A DNA stretch of 64,000 nt from an uncultured Pelagibacteraceae bacterium (GTDB taxonomy: Bacteria > Pseudomonadota > Alphaproteobacteria > Pelagibacterales > Pelagibacteraceae), in contig CACMAX010000001.1 of assembly GCA_902611845.1 (NCBI GenBank), forward strand, positions 145,445 to 209,444, written 5' to 3'. Positions 19,928-29,474 of this stretch are shown here, one piece after another (position 1 is the stretch's first letter; the number at the start of each line of letters is the position of its first letter). The notes beneath the pieces were generated by a model. That model searched no databases. It was not told where the DNA came from and saw only the letters and a program-made list of their open reading frames with translations. The position numbers and the translations under genes were made by a program.

Positions 19928-21046
19928 ATGAAAAAATTAAGTAAATTATTACTTGCTCTTTCTTTTGCTCTTTCAATAACTTCATCTGCATTTGCGGTTA
20001 CAGTAGCATCTTGGGGTGGAGCTTATACAGAGTCTCAAAAGCTTGGGTATGGTGATCCAACTGCAAAAGCTCTTGGTGTTGATATCAACTGGGTAGACTA
20101 TTCAGGTGGATTGTCTGAGATTAAAGCTCAAAAAGAAGCAGGTGCAATTACTTGGGATATTATCGATGTATTCGCATTTGATACTATCAACGGATGTGAC
20201 GAAGGAATTTTCGTTGAATTCGATTTTGACAAAGACTTCCCTGCAGCTCCAGATGGAACTCCTGCAAGTGAAGATTTCTTTGCTCCAATGCCGAGTAAAT
20301 GTGCTGTAGGAAACATTTTATATTCATGGAATTACGCATACGATAATAGAGCGTTCGATGGAAAAGCACCTTCAACTATTAAGGACTTTTTCAACACTAA
20401 AAAATTTCCAGGAAAAAGAGCAATTTATAAATCTGCTCTTACAAACCTAGAAATCGCTTTAGCAGGTGACGGTGTTTACATGGGTAAAGGTGGATCTGAG
20501 ATCTACAAATTACTAGAAACTGAAGCTGGTGTTAACAGAGCAATGAATAAAATCAAAGAGCTTTGCACAGATCCAAATGGTGGATGTGTGTTCTGGTCAG
20601 CTGGTGCTCAACCACCAGAATTATTAGTTGCTGGTGAAGTTGTAATGGCAACTGGTTGGAATGGAAGATTTTTCAACGCTGAAGTCGGTGAAGGTGCTCC
20701 AATTACGCAAGTATGGGATGGACAAGGTCTTGACTATGAATATTTCGCACTTGTTAAAGGTGGACCAGATGAAGCAAATGCTAAAAAAGCTTTAGCAATG
20801 ATGACTAACACTGAAATGTTAGCTGGAAGTGCTAAATATATTGCATATGCTCCATACAGATTATCATCTTTAGAAATTATCAAAGCAAATGAGCCTTGGT
20901 ACAAAGATGGTAAAACTGAAATGATGCCACAAATGCCAACTGCTCCTGCAAACACTAAAAAATACTTTTTAGTTGATCCATTTTTCTGGGCTGATAACGG
21001 TACAGAACTTGGTGAGAAGTGGGAAGCTATGAAAGCTGGTCTATAA
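19928..21046 (+). CDS. potD: Spermidine/putrescine-type ABC transporter substrate-binding protein
   Basis: Signal peptide, VTVASWGGAYTESQ..., follows ggagg RBS. Confidence 0.92.
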   Translation: MKKLSKLLLALSFALSITSSAFAVTVASWGGAYTESQKLGYGDPTAKALGVDINWVDYSGGLSEIKAQKEAGAITWDIIDVFAFDTINGCDEGIFVEFDFDKDFPAAPDGTPASEDFFAPMPSKCAVGNILYSWNYAYDNRAFDGKAPSTIKDFFNTKKFPGKRAIYKSALTNLEIALAGDGVYMGKGGSEIYKLLETEAGVNRAMNKIKELCTDPNGGCVFWSAGAQPPELLVAGEVVMATGWNGRFFNAEVGEGAPITQVWDGQGLDYEYFALVKGGPDEANAKKALAMMTNTEMLAGSAKYIAYAPYRLSSLEIIKANEPWYKDGKTEMMPQMPTAPANTKKYFLVDPFFWADNGTELGEKWEAMKAGL

Positions 21047-21081
21047 AAGAGTATAAAAGACTAGAATAATATAATATATAT

Positions 21082-21105
21082 AGGGCGACTTTTTTAAGTC
21101 GCCCT
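21082..21105 (+). terminator. Intrinsic terminator/attenuator between SBP and permease genes
   Basis: 10-bp stem agggcgactt-tttt-aagtcgccct followed by T-tract. Confidence 0.9.
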
Positions 21106-21113
21106 TTTTATTT

Positions 21114-22376
21114 ATGAGCAGCGAAACAAAACAAATACTTACAACTGACGGAATTCCTTTAGAGATAAGCTTAAAAAAAGCTGAAAGGAAAAACAAAATT
21201 AAAGCATTTTTACTTGTAGCTCCTTTATTATTATTTTTGATCATCACTTACATTTTTCCAATTGGAGAAATGTTCACAAGAAGTATTGATGATAAAATGA
21301 TCACAAATATGCTTCCAAAAACATTTAAGTCCATGGAAACATGGGATGGTAAAGAACTTCCATCCGAGGAAGTATTTGCTTCATTTTTATCTGATTTTAA
21401 AATTCTTGTGGAAAAAAAAGAACACGGAAAATTAGCTCAAAGACTTAACAAAGAGAAAAATGGGTTTAACACCATTACAAAAAAATTATTCAGACAAGTA
21501 AAAAGAAATAAAATTGACGAGACGCAAAGTATTAAAGAACAAATAATGAAAGTTCATAAGAGATGGAGAAATGTAGAATACTGGCAAGCAATTAAAAGAA
21601 CTGCACCTCCTTATACCTCAGCTAAATATTTAAAAGCTATGGATATGTATTTGAATGAAGATAACAAAATTACTCAAGTTAGTGAGGACAGAAGAATACA
21701 TAGAATTCTATGGTTGAGAACAGTAGAGGTTGCTTTCTTTGTTACTGTTTTTTGTTTTTTAATGGGTTACCCAATAGCCCATTTACTAGCAACACTCCCA
21801 ATGAAGTACAGTAATTTATTAATGATTTGTGTTCTTCTTCCATTTTGGACATCATTATTAGTTAGAACAGCTAGCTGGATGATTTTACTTCAACAACAAG
21901 GAGTAGTTAATGATTTCTTTGTAATGATTGGCCTTGTGTCAGACGATAATAGGCCAGAAATGATGTACAATAAAGTTGGAACTTATGTTGCAATGACACA
22001 AATTCTATTACCATTTATGGTTTTACCACTCTATAGTGTAATGAAAACTATCTCCCCAAGTTTAATGAGAGCAGGTAAATCTCTTGGTGGAACTCCTTTC
22101 GTAGCATTTTGGAAAGTATATTTTCCATTAACAATACCAGGTATTGGGGCAGGTTGTCTTTTAGTTTTTATTTTAGCAATTGGATACTACATTACACCCG
22201 CATTAGTAGGAGGAGCATCAGGAACCTTAATTAGTAACCAAATTGCATATCATATGAAAACCACTTTAGATTGGAGTTTTGCTTCAGCGATGGGACTTAT
22301 GTTGCTTGGAGGAGTTTTGGTTATCTATTGGCTTTATAATAAATTAGTTGGAGTTGATAATATTAAGTTAGGTTAG
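21114..22376 (+). CDS. potB: Spermidine/putrescine-type ABC transporter permease with long loop insert
   Basis: PotB-like TM core with EAA-like loop AGKSLGGTPFVAFWKVYFPLTIPGI; about 140 aa hydrophilic insert after TM1. Confidence 0.88.
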   Translation: MSSETKQILTTDGIPLEISLKKAERKNKIKAFLLVAPLLLFLIITYIFPIGEMFTRSIDDKMITNMLPKTFKSMETWDGKELPSEEVFASFLSDFKILVEKKEHGKLAQRLNKEKNGFNTITKKLFRQVKRNKIDETQSIKEQIMKVHKRWRNVEYWQAIKRTAPPYTSAKYLKAMDMYLNEDNKITQVSEDRRIHRILWLRTVEVAFFVTVFCFLMGYPIAHLLATLPMKYSNLLMICVLLPFWTSLLVRTASWMILLQQQGVVNDFFVMIGLVSDDNRPEMMYNKVGTYVAMTQILLPFMVLPLYSVMKTISPSLMRAGKSLGGTPFVAFWKVYFPLTIPGIGAGCLLVFILAIGYYITPALVGGASGTLISNQIAYHMKTTLDWSFASAMGLMLLGGVLVIYWLYNKLVGVDNIKLG

Positions 22377-22377
22377 T

Positions 22378-23232
22378 ATGGCATTACCAAAGTATACAGA
22401 AACTAGATATAGAATTTGGCACTACTTTTACATTGCTATATGCACTTTTGTTTTTATTTTTTTAATAGCGCCTTTATTTGTAATATTTCCATTATCATTT
22501 AATGCTGAAGAGTTTCTTGTTTTTTCAGAGGGGATGAAGAATTTAGACCCAGATGCTTTTTCTTTAAGATGGTACAAAGATATGGTTTACGGTACAAAAA
22601 ATCCATGGGGTCTTGCTGCAAAGAATAGTTTTATTATTGCTATATTTGCAACTTTAGGCTCAGTAATTTTAGGAACGGTTGCTGCATTAGGTTTGAGTAG
22701 CAGACACATGCCTTTTAAAGGAATAATAATGGCAACTTTAATTTCACCTATGATAGTTCCACTTATTATATCTGGTGTTGCAATATTCTTCTTTATGGCA
22801 AAGGCAGGTTTAGCGGCAACTCATACAGGAATAGTTTTAGCTCATATAATTTTAGGAACACCTTTCGTTGTAATAACTGTTACTGCAACATTATCAGGTT
22901 TTGATCATAGTGTGACGAGAGCAGCAGCCAGTTTAGGCAGTAATCCAGTAAATACATTTATGAAAGTAACCCTTCCGTTAATTTTACCAGGTGTAATATC
23001 AGGAGGTTTATTTGCTTTTGTAACTTCTTTTGATGAAGTTGTAGTCGTTTTATTTTTAGCGGGTCTTGAAAACACAACAATTCCAATTCAAATGTGGACA
23101 GGTTTAAGAGAACAATTAAGCCCGACAATTCTAGCAGTTGCTACATGTTTAATCGTTTTATCAACCTTAATATTGATTAGTGCTGAATTATTAAGAAGAA
23201 GATCGGAACGTTTAAGAGGAATTAATAGATAA
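22378..23232 (+). CDS. potC: Spermidine/putrescine-type ABC transporter permease
   Basis: PotC-like; AAASLGSNPVNTFMKVTLPLILPGVISG EAA loop. Confidence 0.9.
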   Translation: MALPKYTETRYRIWHYFYIAICTFVFIFLIAPLFVIFPLSFNAEEFLVFSEGMKNLDPDAFSLRWYKDMVYGTKNPWGLAAKNSFIIAIFATLGSVILGTVAALGLSSRHMPFKGIIMATLISPMIVPLIISGVAIFFFMAKAGLAATHTGIVLAHIILGTPFVVITVTATLSGFDHSVTRAAASLGSNPVNTFMKVTLPLILPGVISGGLFAFVTSFDEVVVVLFLAGLENTTIPIQMWTGLREQLSPTILAVATCLIVLSTLILISAELLRRRSERLRGINR

Positions 23233-24357
23233 TTAATTTACCGACTCGATTACTGTCGCAATACCCATACCTAAACCAATACATTGAGTAGATAAAGCAT
23301 ATTTCTTATTTTCACGTCTGAGCAAATCTGCAGCTTTGCCAGTAATTCTAGCCCCTGTTGCTCCTAGAGGATGACCGAGTGCTAAGGCTCCACCATCTAA
23401 ATTAGCTTTCTTTTGATCGATACCAAGATCTTTTAAACATGCTATTGATTGAGATGCGAAAGCTTCATTAATTTCCACAATATCAATATCATTAATTGAT
23501 AAATTTGCTCTCTCTAATGCTTTTTTAGTTGCTCCTATAGGTCCAAGCCCCATCACATCAGGCTCACACCCTTTAACTCCAGTAGCAACAATTCTACCTA
23601 AAATCTCTAATCCATTTTCTTTTGCATAGCTTTCTTCACATATCAATGTTGCTGCTGCTCCATCGGTAAGAGGCGAGGATGTTGCTGCTGTAACAGTTCC
23701 TTTTTGATCAAATGCAAGTTTTAAACCATCTAAAGTTTCTTGATTGCTTTTTGGACGTATGTTTCCATCTTTTGTGCAGCCAGCGATTTCAACTATTTCA
23801 TTTTTAAATTTACCATTAACTTCAGCTTCATTAGCTTTTTGATGACTTTGAATTGCAAACTCTTGTTGTTCAGTTCTTGAAATTTTATATCTCTTCGCAA
23901 CATTTTCAGCAGTTATACCCATTGAAAAATAAACATTTGGATTTTCTTTATCTGTGTAAGGATAAGGTATTGGTTCAAAGCCAGTTGTAACTCTAGTCAT
24001 ACTTTCAACACCTCCGCATACAAAAACTTTACCTGCGCCCATTGCTATTTTACCGGCTGCAACATGAATAGCTTCCATAGATGAACCGCACCATCTATCA
24101 ACGGTCATTCCTGATGTATGTATTTCCATTCCAGATAAAAATGTTGTGAGCTTCCCAATATTAAAACTCTGCTCTCCAACTTGGAAAGCACAACCAACAA
24201 CAATATCTTCTATATCAGCAGGATTTACTTTTGTTTTAGATACAAGATTTTTAACTACTTCTGCAAACATATTTACAGGCTTAACGTCAATTAATTCACC
24301 TTTTCTTGCCATTGTAAAAGGTGATCTTGAATATCCTGCTATAACTGCTCTTTTCAT
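23233..24357 (-). CDS. Thiolase (acetyl-CoA acyltransferase)
   Basis: DRWCGSSMEAIH nucleophile Cys, NEAFASQ, GGALALGHPLGATGAR, CIGLGMG. Confidence 0.93.
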   Translation of the reverse strand: MKRAVIAGYSRSPFTMARKGELIDVKPVNMFAEVVKNLVSKTKVNPADIEDIVVGCAFQVGEQSFNIGKLTTFLSGMEIHTSGMTVDRWCGSSMEAIHVAAGKIAMGAGKVFVCGGVESMTRVTTGFEPIPYPYTDKENPNVYFSMGITAENVAKRYKISRTEQQEFAIQSHQKANEAEVNGKFKNEIVEIAGCTKDGNIRPKSNQETLDGLKLAFDQKGTVTAATSSPLTDGAAATLICEESYAKENGLEILGRIVATGVKGCEPDVMGLGPIGATKKALERANLSINDIDIVEINEAFASQSIACLKDLGIDQKKANLDGGALALGHPLGATGARITGKAADLLRRENKKYALSTQCIGLGMGIATVIESVN

Positions 24358-24380
24358 ATAAGTCTTATACCCACTAATTT

Positions 24381-25544
24381 TTATTTTGAAAATGGTAAAG
24401 AGGACACAATTCCTTTTCTTAATTTGTTATCTGGAGTGTGCACTAAAACTTCTGACCCTATTTTACAAAATTCATTTAAAATCATGGATAAACCAATATT
24501 TTTTTTGAATTTTGGAGAATAAATCCCTGAGGTAATTTTACCAATTAATTTCTTATCTTTTGAATATAGTGGAAAAGGAATTGAACATGGAGGACAATCT
24601 ACACCATTAAATATTACTCCTTTTAATTTTTGTTTTACACCTTGTTTTTTAATCTTCTCTAAAGCATTTTTCCCAATGAAATCATGATTGCTTTTGTCAC
24701 TACAATATTTCTCTAAGTTACATTCAATTGGATTATTTTCTTTCGTAAAATCATTTCCATATGACATTAATCCTGCTTCTATTCTATCAATTAAATTTGG
24801 GCATCCTGGAGCAATGTTAAATTCTTTCCCTGCTTTCCATATTATATCCCAAATTTTTTCTCCCATCTCATTTTTGTCGAAGTAATCTTCAAAGCATTTA
24901 AAATAAATCTCAAATCCATCTTGTTTGCTATATCCTGATCTCGCAATAACTTGTTTAGTTCCCAAGAAATCAAATATTCTAAAATTAAAAAATTTTAATT
25001 TTCTAATATCTTCTCCGAATATTGATGCCATCAAATCTTCAGACTTCGGACCTTGTACTGCAAGAGGATATACATCTGGTTCTGTTATGCTTACATTTAG
25101 ATTTAAACCAACTGCAATACCTTTTGCCCAAAGCAATACATCAGAGTCTGCTATTGAAATCCAAAACATATCATCATCTAACTTTAACAACACTGGATCA
25201 TTTATCATTCCGGCATTTTCATCTATCATAGGAATATAAAAACATTTTCCAGTCTCCATATTTTTCAATGATCTTGGAGTCATTTTTTGTACTAGTAAAC
25301 TAGCGTCTGGACCTGATATCTGAACTTGTCTTTGACAAGAAACATCCCATAGCTGAACATGTTCATTTAAATGCCAATAATCATCCTCAATAGATTTCTG
25401 AAATCTTTTTGGTAAGAGCATATGATTTACAACAGTAAAATCAGTTACACCACATTCTTCAACTTTTTTGGTGTAAGGAGTTCTTCTTATTCTCCTAGAC
25501 ATATTTAGTTTTGTGCTAATTTTGCTTTGTATCAACGAAGCCAT
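24381..25544 (-). CDS. GcvT/aminomethyltransferase family protein resembling DMSP demethylase DmdA
   Basis: SRRIRRTPYTKKVEECGVTDFTVVNHMLLP..., LWDVSCQRQVQISGPDA, DPVLLKLDDDMFWISIADSDV: DmdA-like from recollection, not aligned. Confidence 0.75.
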   Translation of the reverse strand: MASLIQSKISTKLNMSRRIRRTPYTKKVEECGVTDFTVVNHMLLPKRFQKSIEDDYWHLNEHVQLWDVSCQRQVQISGPDASLLVQKMTPRSLKNMETGKCFYIPMIDENAGMINDPVLLKLDDDMFWISIADSDVLLWAKGIAVGLNLNVSITEPDVYPLAVQGPKSEDLMASIFGEDIRKLKFFNFRIFDFLGTKQVIARSGYSKQDGFEIYFKCFEDYFDKNEMGEKIWDIIWKAGKEFNIAPGCPNLIDRIEAGLMSYGNDFTKENNPIECNLEKYCSDKSNHDFIGKNALEKIKKQGVKQKLKGVIFNGVDCPPCSIPFPLYSKDKKLIGKITSGIYSPKFKKNIGLSMILNEFCKIGSEVLVHTPDNKLRKGIVSSLPFSK

Positions 25545-25547
25545 ATA

Positions 25548-25883
25548 TTATTTTGACCACCACACTGTATAGCTGTTAGGAGAAATTATTATTGGCAAGT
25601 GATAATTTTTTTTATTATCTGTCATATTAAATTTTATGACTATTTCACCCACAATTTTTTTCTTTTTAAAGTATTTTTTAATATCACAAATCATTTCATA
25701 ATCGCATTTACAATCTTTTTTGCTAAGATTGAAATGCTGAGTAATCCTACCATTTCCATCAGTCTTTGTATTCAAAAAAAGTTTTTTTAATTTTGAGGAT
25801 TGTATTTGATAAATCTTTACTTTGACGTTGCTTGCATGATTTCCATCAGAACCATTCAATAAATGTGAGCTAAATTTTGCCAT
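25548..25883 (-). CDS. Transthyretin/5-hydroxyisourate hydrolase-like protein
   Basis: FSSHLLNGSDGNHASNVKVKIY N-terminus and YHLPIIISPNSYTVWW C-terminus match TTR/HIUase blocks; lacks YRGS tail. Confidence 0.75.
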   Translation of the reverse strand: MAKFSSHLLNGSDGNHASNVKVKIYQIQSSKLKKLFLNTKTDGNGRITQHFNLSKKDCKCDYEMICDIKKYFKKKKIVGEIVIKFNMTDNKKNYHLPIIISPNSYTVWWSK

Positions 25884-25884
25884 T

Positions 25885-27624
25885 CTACTCTATTGACGAT
25901 TTCTCTCTCTTGCTGGCCACAGCAGCAACAATTGGACTTAATACTGGTTTAGCTTTTACATTTACACAAGCAGTTTTACCGCTTGCAATAGCTCTTTTTA
26001 GTGCTGGACCCAATTCTTCTCTTTTCGTTACTAATTCTCCATGACCACCAAAGCCTTCAAATATACTGTGGAAAGGTATATCTCTAAAGTCTGTTGCAAC
26101 TCTTTTTCCGCTTTCAAATAACCTTTCTTGTTGTTGACCAATTGATGCTAAGCCACCATTATTGTCAATAACAACAACGATTGGTTTCTTTTCAAAAAAT
26201 GCAGTTTCTATTGACATGCCTCCAGATAAAAAGGCACCATCTCCACTAATTAAAATTACATTCGATTTGGGGTTATTATTTTTTGCAGATAATGCAAATG
26301 ATACACCAACACCCAGCATACTAAATGTGCCTGGATGTAAAATTCCACCCAATTTTTTTCCTTGAGCTCCAGCTAAATTTATTGCGATCTCCGACCAGAA
26401 ATGAGTATTTCCTCCATCAATTATAAGCCAATCTTTCTCATCCATTACGTCTTGAACGTCTAACGCTAATTGGAGTGGATGAATTTTTCCACCATTTTTT
26501 TTTGCTTTATCTGCTTCAATTTTTAATTCATTTAAAGATTTATCTACCCAATCTTTCTTTTTATTTTTATTATCTTGAAACCAACTATTTCCTAAATTCC
26601 ATTTATTATTTTTCTTTAAATTACATAGAGTATCCAAAAATACTCCTGGATCACATAAAAGGTTATGATCAGCTGCTCTATTAAACTCAATTTCTTCATG
26701 AGAACCGTTAATACAGACTAAAGTTGTTGTTTTTGGAATGAAAGGAGGGTTACCAAAATTCATTTGATTATCTAATCTTGCACCAATCATTAAAACTAAG
26801 TCTGAGTTATGTAATGCAAATTCTGAGGGCGGATATTGGTGAATATCTGCCAAACCCATATATGCATTTGCTTCTTCTCCTAAAAGCTTTTGATGGTATG
26901 GCACATTAAAAACTGGAATATTTAAACTTTCACCTGCATTTTCTAAATTTTTTTCTGAGTTTGACCACCAAACACCATGACCTCCAATTATGACAGGTTT
27001 TTTTGCATTACAAGCTAGCTCAAGTATTTCTGATAGAGCATTTGGATCTGGCCATGCTTTAGCAACTGGTTTTGTTTTATGTGAAAATGGTCTTTCTTCA
27101 AGTCCAACACTTTCCTCAAATGAAGAAAACATTATATCTACAGGTAAACTTAGGTGAACAGCCCCAGGATATCCATTCGTTGCAATTCTATAAGCTTTAT
27201 CAACAAATTCTCTAATTCTTGTTCCATCTGTAATACTTGCGCTATATTTTGTAAGAGGAGCAGCAATAGAAACATCATCAATTTCTTTAAAGCCACCTGA
27301 GCCTTGTCTTTTTAAACTACTTGATCCAGTTATATAAATTATCGGTGTTCTTTCTCCCCATGCTTCCATCATGGATGGTACTGCATTTGCAAAACCTTCT
27401 GGCCCAACCAAACATACAGATGGTTTTCTTGTAATTCTTGTGTGTCCATCTGCTAAGTGTCCAGCTATTTGTTCATGAGGACAATTAACTACATCAATTT
27501 GACATTCCATGAAACCTTCAATTGCAGGATTACAAAACCCACCGGATAGAGTAAAAACTTTATTAATACCTTTATCTTTTAATGCTCTTGCAATTAATGC
27601 CCCACCTCTTATTTTTTTTTCCAT
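25885..27624 (-). CDS. Thiamine diphosphate-dependent enzyme (acetolactate synthase/2-hydroxyacyl-CoA lyase superfamily)
   Basis: CPHEQIAGHLADGHTR catalytic Glu region, GDGAFLSGGMSIETAFFEKKPIVVVIDNN ThDP motif. Confidence 0.9.
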   Translation of the reverse strand: MEKKIRGGALIARALKDKGINKVFTLSGGFCNPAIEGFMECQIDVVNCPHEQIAGHLADGHTRITRKPSVCLVGPEGFANAVPSMMEAWGERTPIIYITGSSSLKRQGSGGFKEIDDVSIAAPLTKYSASITDGTRIREFVDKAYRIATNGYPGAVHLSLPVDIMFSSFEESVGLEERPFSHKTKPVAKAWPDPNALSEILELACNAKKPVIIGGHGVWWSNSEKNLENAGESLNIPVFNVPYHQKLLGEEANAYMGLADIHQYPPSEFALHNSDLVLMIGARLDNQMNFGNPPFIPKTTTLVCINGSHEEIEFNRAADHNLLCDPGVFLDTLCNLKKNNKWNLGNSWFQDNKNKKKDWVDKSLNELKIEADKAKKNGGKIHPLQLALDVQDVMDEKDWLIIDGGNTHFWSEIAINLAGAQGKKLGGILHPGTFSMLGVGVSFALSAKNNNPKSNVILISGDGAFLSGGMSIETAFFEKKPIVVVIDNNGGLASIGQQQERLFESGKRVATDFRDIPFHSIFEGFGGHGELVTKREELGPALKRAIASGKTACVNVKAKPVLSPIVAAVASKREKSSIE

Positions 27625-27625
27625 A

Positions 27626-28786
27626 TTAGTAAGTTGTATTCATAAAAAGTTTCTGTTCAATTATATCAGAAGAAACTTCATTAATATCATTTAATCCAAC
27701 CAAACCTAGTGTTGTGCTTGTTTCTTCTTTAATTATATCTACAATTCTTCTTAACCCGCTAGCTCCATCAGCTCCCATTGCATACATTACAGGTCTTCCA
27801 ATCATTGAAAAATCTGCTCCTAAAGCTAATGATCTTACAATATCACTACCACTTCTTATTCCACTATCAAATATAATTGGAAAATTATTTCCTACTGCTT
27901 CTCTAATAAAAGGTAAAATATTTATTGCTGCTGTGGCACTATCTAATTGTCTACCTCCATGATTTGAAACTTGTATGGCATCAGCACCCATTTCTTTAAT
28001 TTTGATTGCATCATCTGATGACATGACACCTTTTACAATTAATTTACCTTTCCATTTATTTCTTACTCTTTTTAGAGTTTCCCAATCTGTTTTTCCTCTA
28101 CTTTCTTTTCTTTTAAAAATACCTTTTCCACTTTTTGAAGTTTCGTAATTCATTGGCTTTGGTATTCCATTAAGCAATGTAGATATTGACCAAACTGGAT
28201 GTGTTGCAAAATCAAAAAATTGTTTAGGTCCAATTTTAAATGGATATGAAAATCCATTTTTATCATCTCTAGTTCTTCTTGATAAAACCGGAACATCAAC
28301 TGTAAGTATAGCTACCTCATAGCCAGTTTTTTCTGCTCTATCTAGCAATTCCATGACAAAGGCTTCATCTTGAAAAATATAAAGTTGAAGCCATGAATGA
28401 CCTTCTGAAAGCTCATACATTTTTTCTAAGGTTGTTGTAGAAGCCATCGATACACAGGTTGGTATGTTATTTCGTGCACTCTCTTTTGCTAACATAGAAT
28501 CTGCACCTGGCCATGAAAGATTTGTCATACCCATTGGGGCAAATCCAAAAGGATAGTCATATTTAAATCCAAGAATATTTTTTTTTAGTTTTCTTTCCTC
28601 TACATTTCTTAGAACTCTTGGCTCAAGACGTATTTGATCTAAAGCAAAACTATTTATTTCTGATAATTTTTCATCTCCTGATGCACCATCAATAAAATCA
28701 TAAACTAGCTTTGGTAATCTTTTCCTCGATAGTTTTTTTGCATCTTCAATGCTAAAAATTTTGTTACTGGCTTTAATATTGTCCAT
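27626..28786 (-). CDS. FMN-dependent alpha-hydroxyacid dehydrogenase/oxidase (LldD family)
   Basis: DFIDGASGDE, VSNHGGRQLD, FDSGIRSGSDIVRSLALGAD. Confidence 0.93.
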   Translation of the reverse strand: MDNIKASNKIFSIEDAKKLSRKRLPKLVYDFIDGASGDEKLSEINSFALDQIRLEPRVLRNVEERKLKKNILGFKYDYPFGFAPMGMTNLSWPGADSMLAKESARNNIPTCVSMASTTTLEKMYELSEGHSWLQLYIFQDEAFVMELLDRAEKTGYEVAILTVDVPVLSRRTRDDKNGFSYPFKIGPKQFFDFATHPVWSISTLLNGIPKPMNYETSKSGKGIFKRKESRGKTDWETLKRVRNKWKGKLIVKGVMSSDDAIKIKEMGADAIQVSNHGGRQLDSATAAINILPFIREAVGNNFPIIFDSGIRSGSDIVRSLALGADFSMIGRPVMYAMGADGASGLRRIVDIIKEETSTTLGLVGLNDINEVSSDIIEQKLFMNTTY

Positions 28787-29474
28787 TTAGGTTTTTTATA
28801 TATGTTTTTAAACTTATCTTATCATTTCTAGTGACATAATAAGCGTCATGATTAATTCTTGAAGAATAAACCTCAGAAGGAATTCCGTCAATAAAAAGCA
28901 CAGCTACACCATCATCAATAGCTATTCCATCTGGCAAATTTCCAACTTTAATTTCTGAAATAAATTGTTGAAGTCGATTATTATCTGAAGAATGCGGTGT
29001 GCAACTTCCCTCTAAAAAATTTATTCCTTTTAATGGACTCAACTTTTTATTGACTGAATCTGATAATATCCAATCAAACCAACAGACGGCTCCTGCGCTT
29101 ATTCCACTTAGAATTATTCCTTTTTCATATGCATCTTTAAAGTCTTTGATAAGATTATGTCTTTTCCAAATATTAATCATGTCAGAGGTATTACCACCTC
29201 CCACATAAATTATATCTTTGTTCAACAGCCATTCATTAAAACCTTCAACACTAGAACAGAGATTAAAATGAGATAATTTAAATTTTTGTGATTTAAATCT
29301 TTTATAAAAAAGATCGATCTTTTCTTGATTATCATTGCTAGCCGTAGGTAAAAAACCGATATTGATTTTTGATTTATTAACTTGATTTATAACAAATTCA
29401 TCCAAGTCTTCATCTGATGAGTGTGTAAATCCTCCACCACCAATTGCTATTATTATTTTTTTATTCCTGACCAC
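28773..29474 (-). CDS. Peptidase S51-like protein (dipeptidase E/cyanophycinase family)
   Basis: IIIAIGGGG, YVGGGNTSDMI, GISAGAVCWFD nucleophile Ser. Confidence 0.85.
   Translation of the reverse strand: MVRNKKIIIAIGGGGFTHSSDEDLDEFVINQVNKSKINIGFLPTASNDNQEKIDLFYKRFKSQKFKLSHFNLCSSVEGFNEWLLNKDIIYVGGGNTSDMINIWKRHNLIKDFKDAYEKGIILSGISAGAVCWFDWILSDSVNKKLSPLKGINFLEGSCTPHSSDNNRLQQFISEIKVGNLPDGIAIDDGVAVLFIDGIPSEVYSSRINHDAYYVTRNDKISLKTYIKNLNGQY

Noticed and set aside
24925-25239. 104-aa and 69-aa ORFs antisense to the DmdA-like gene
   Set aside because: Overlapping shadow ORFs on the opposite strand without recognisable features.
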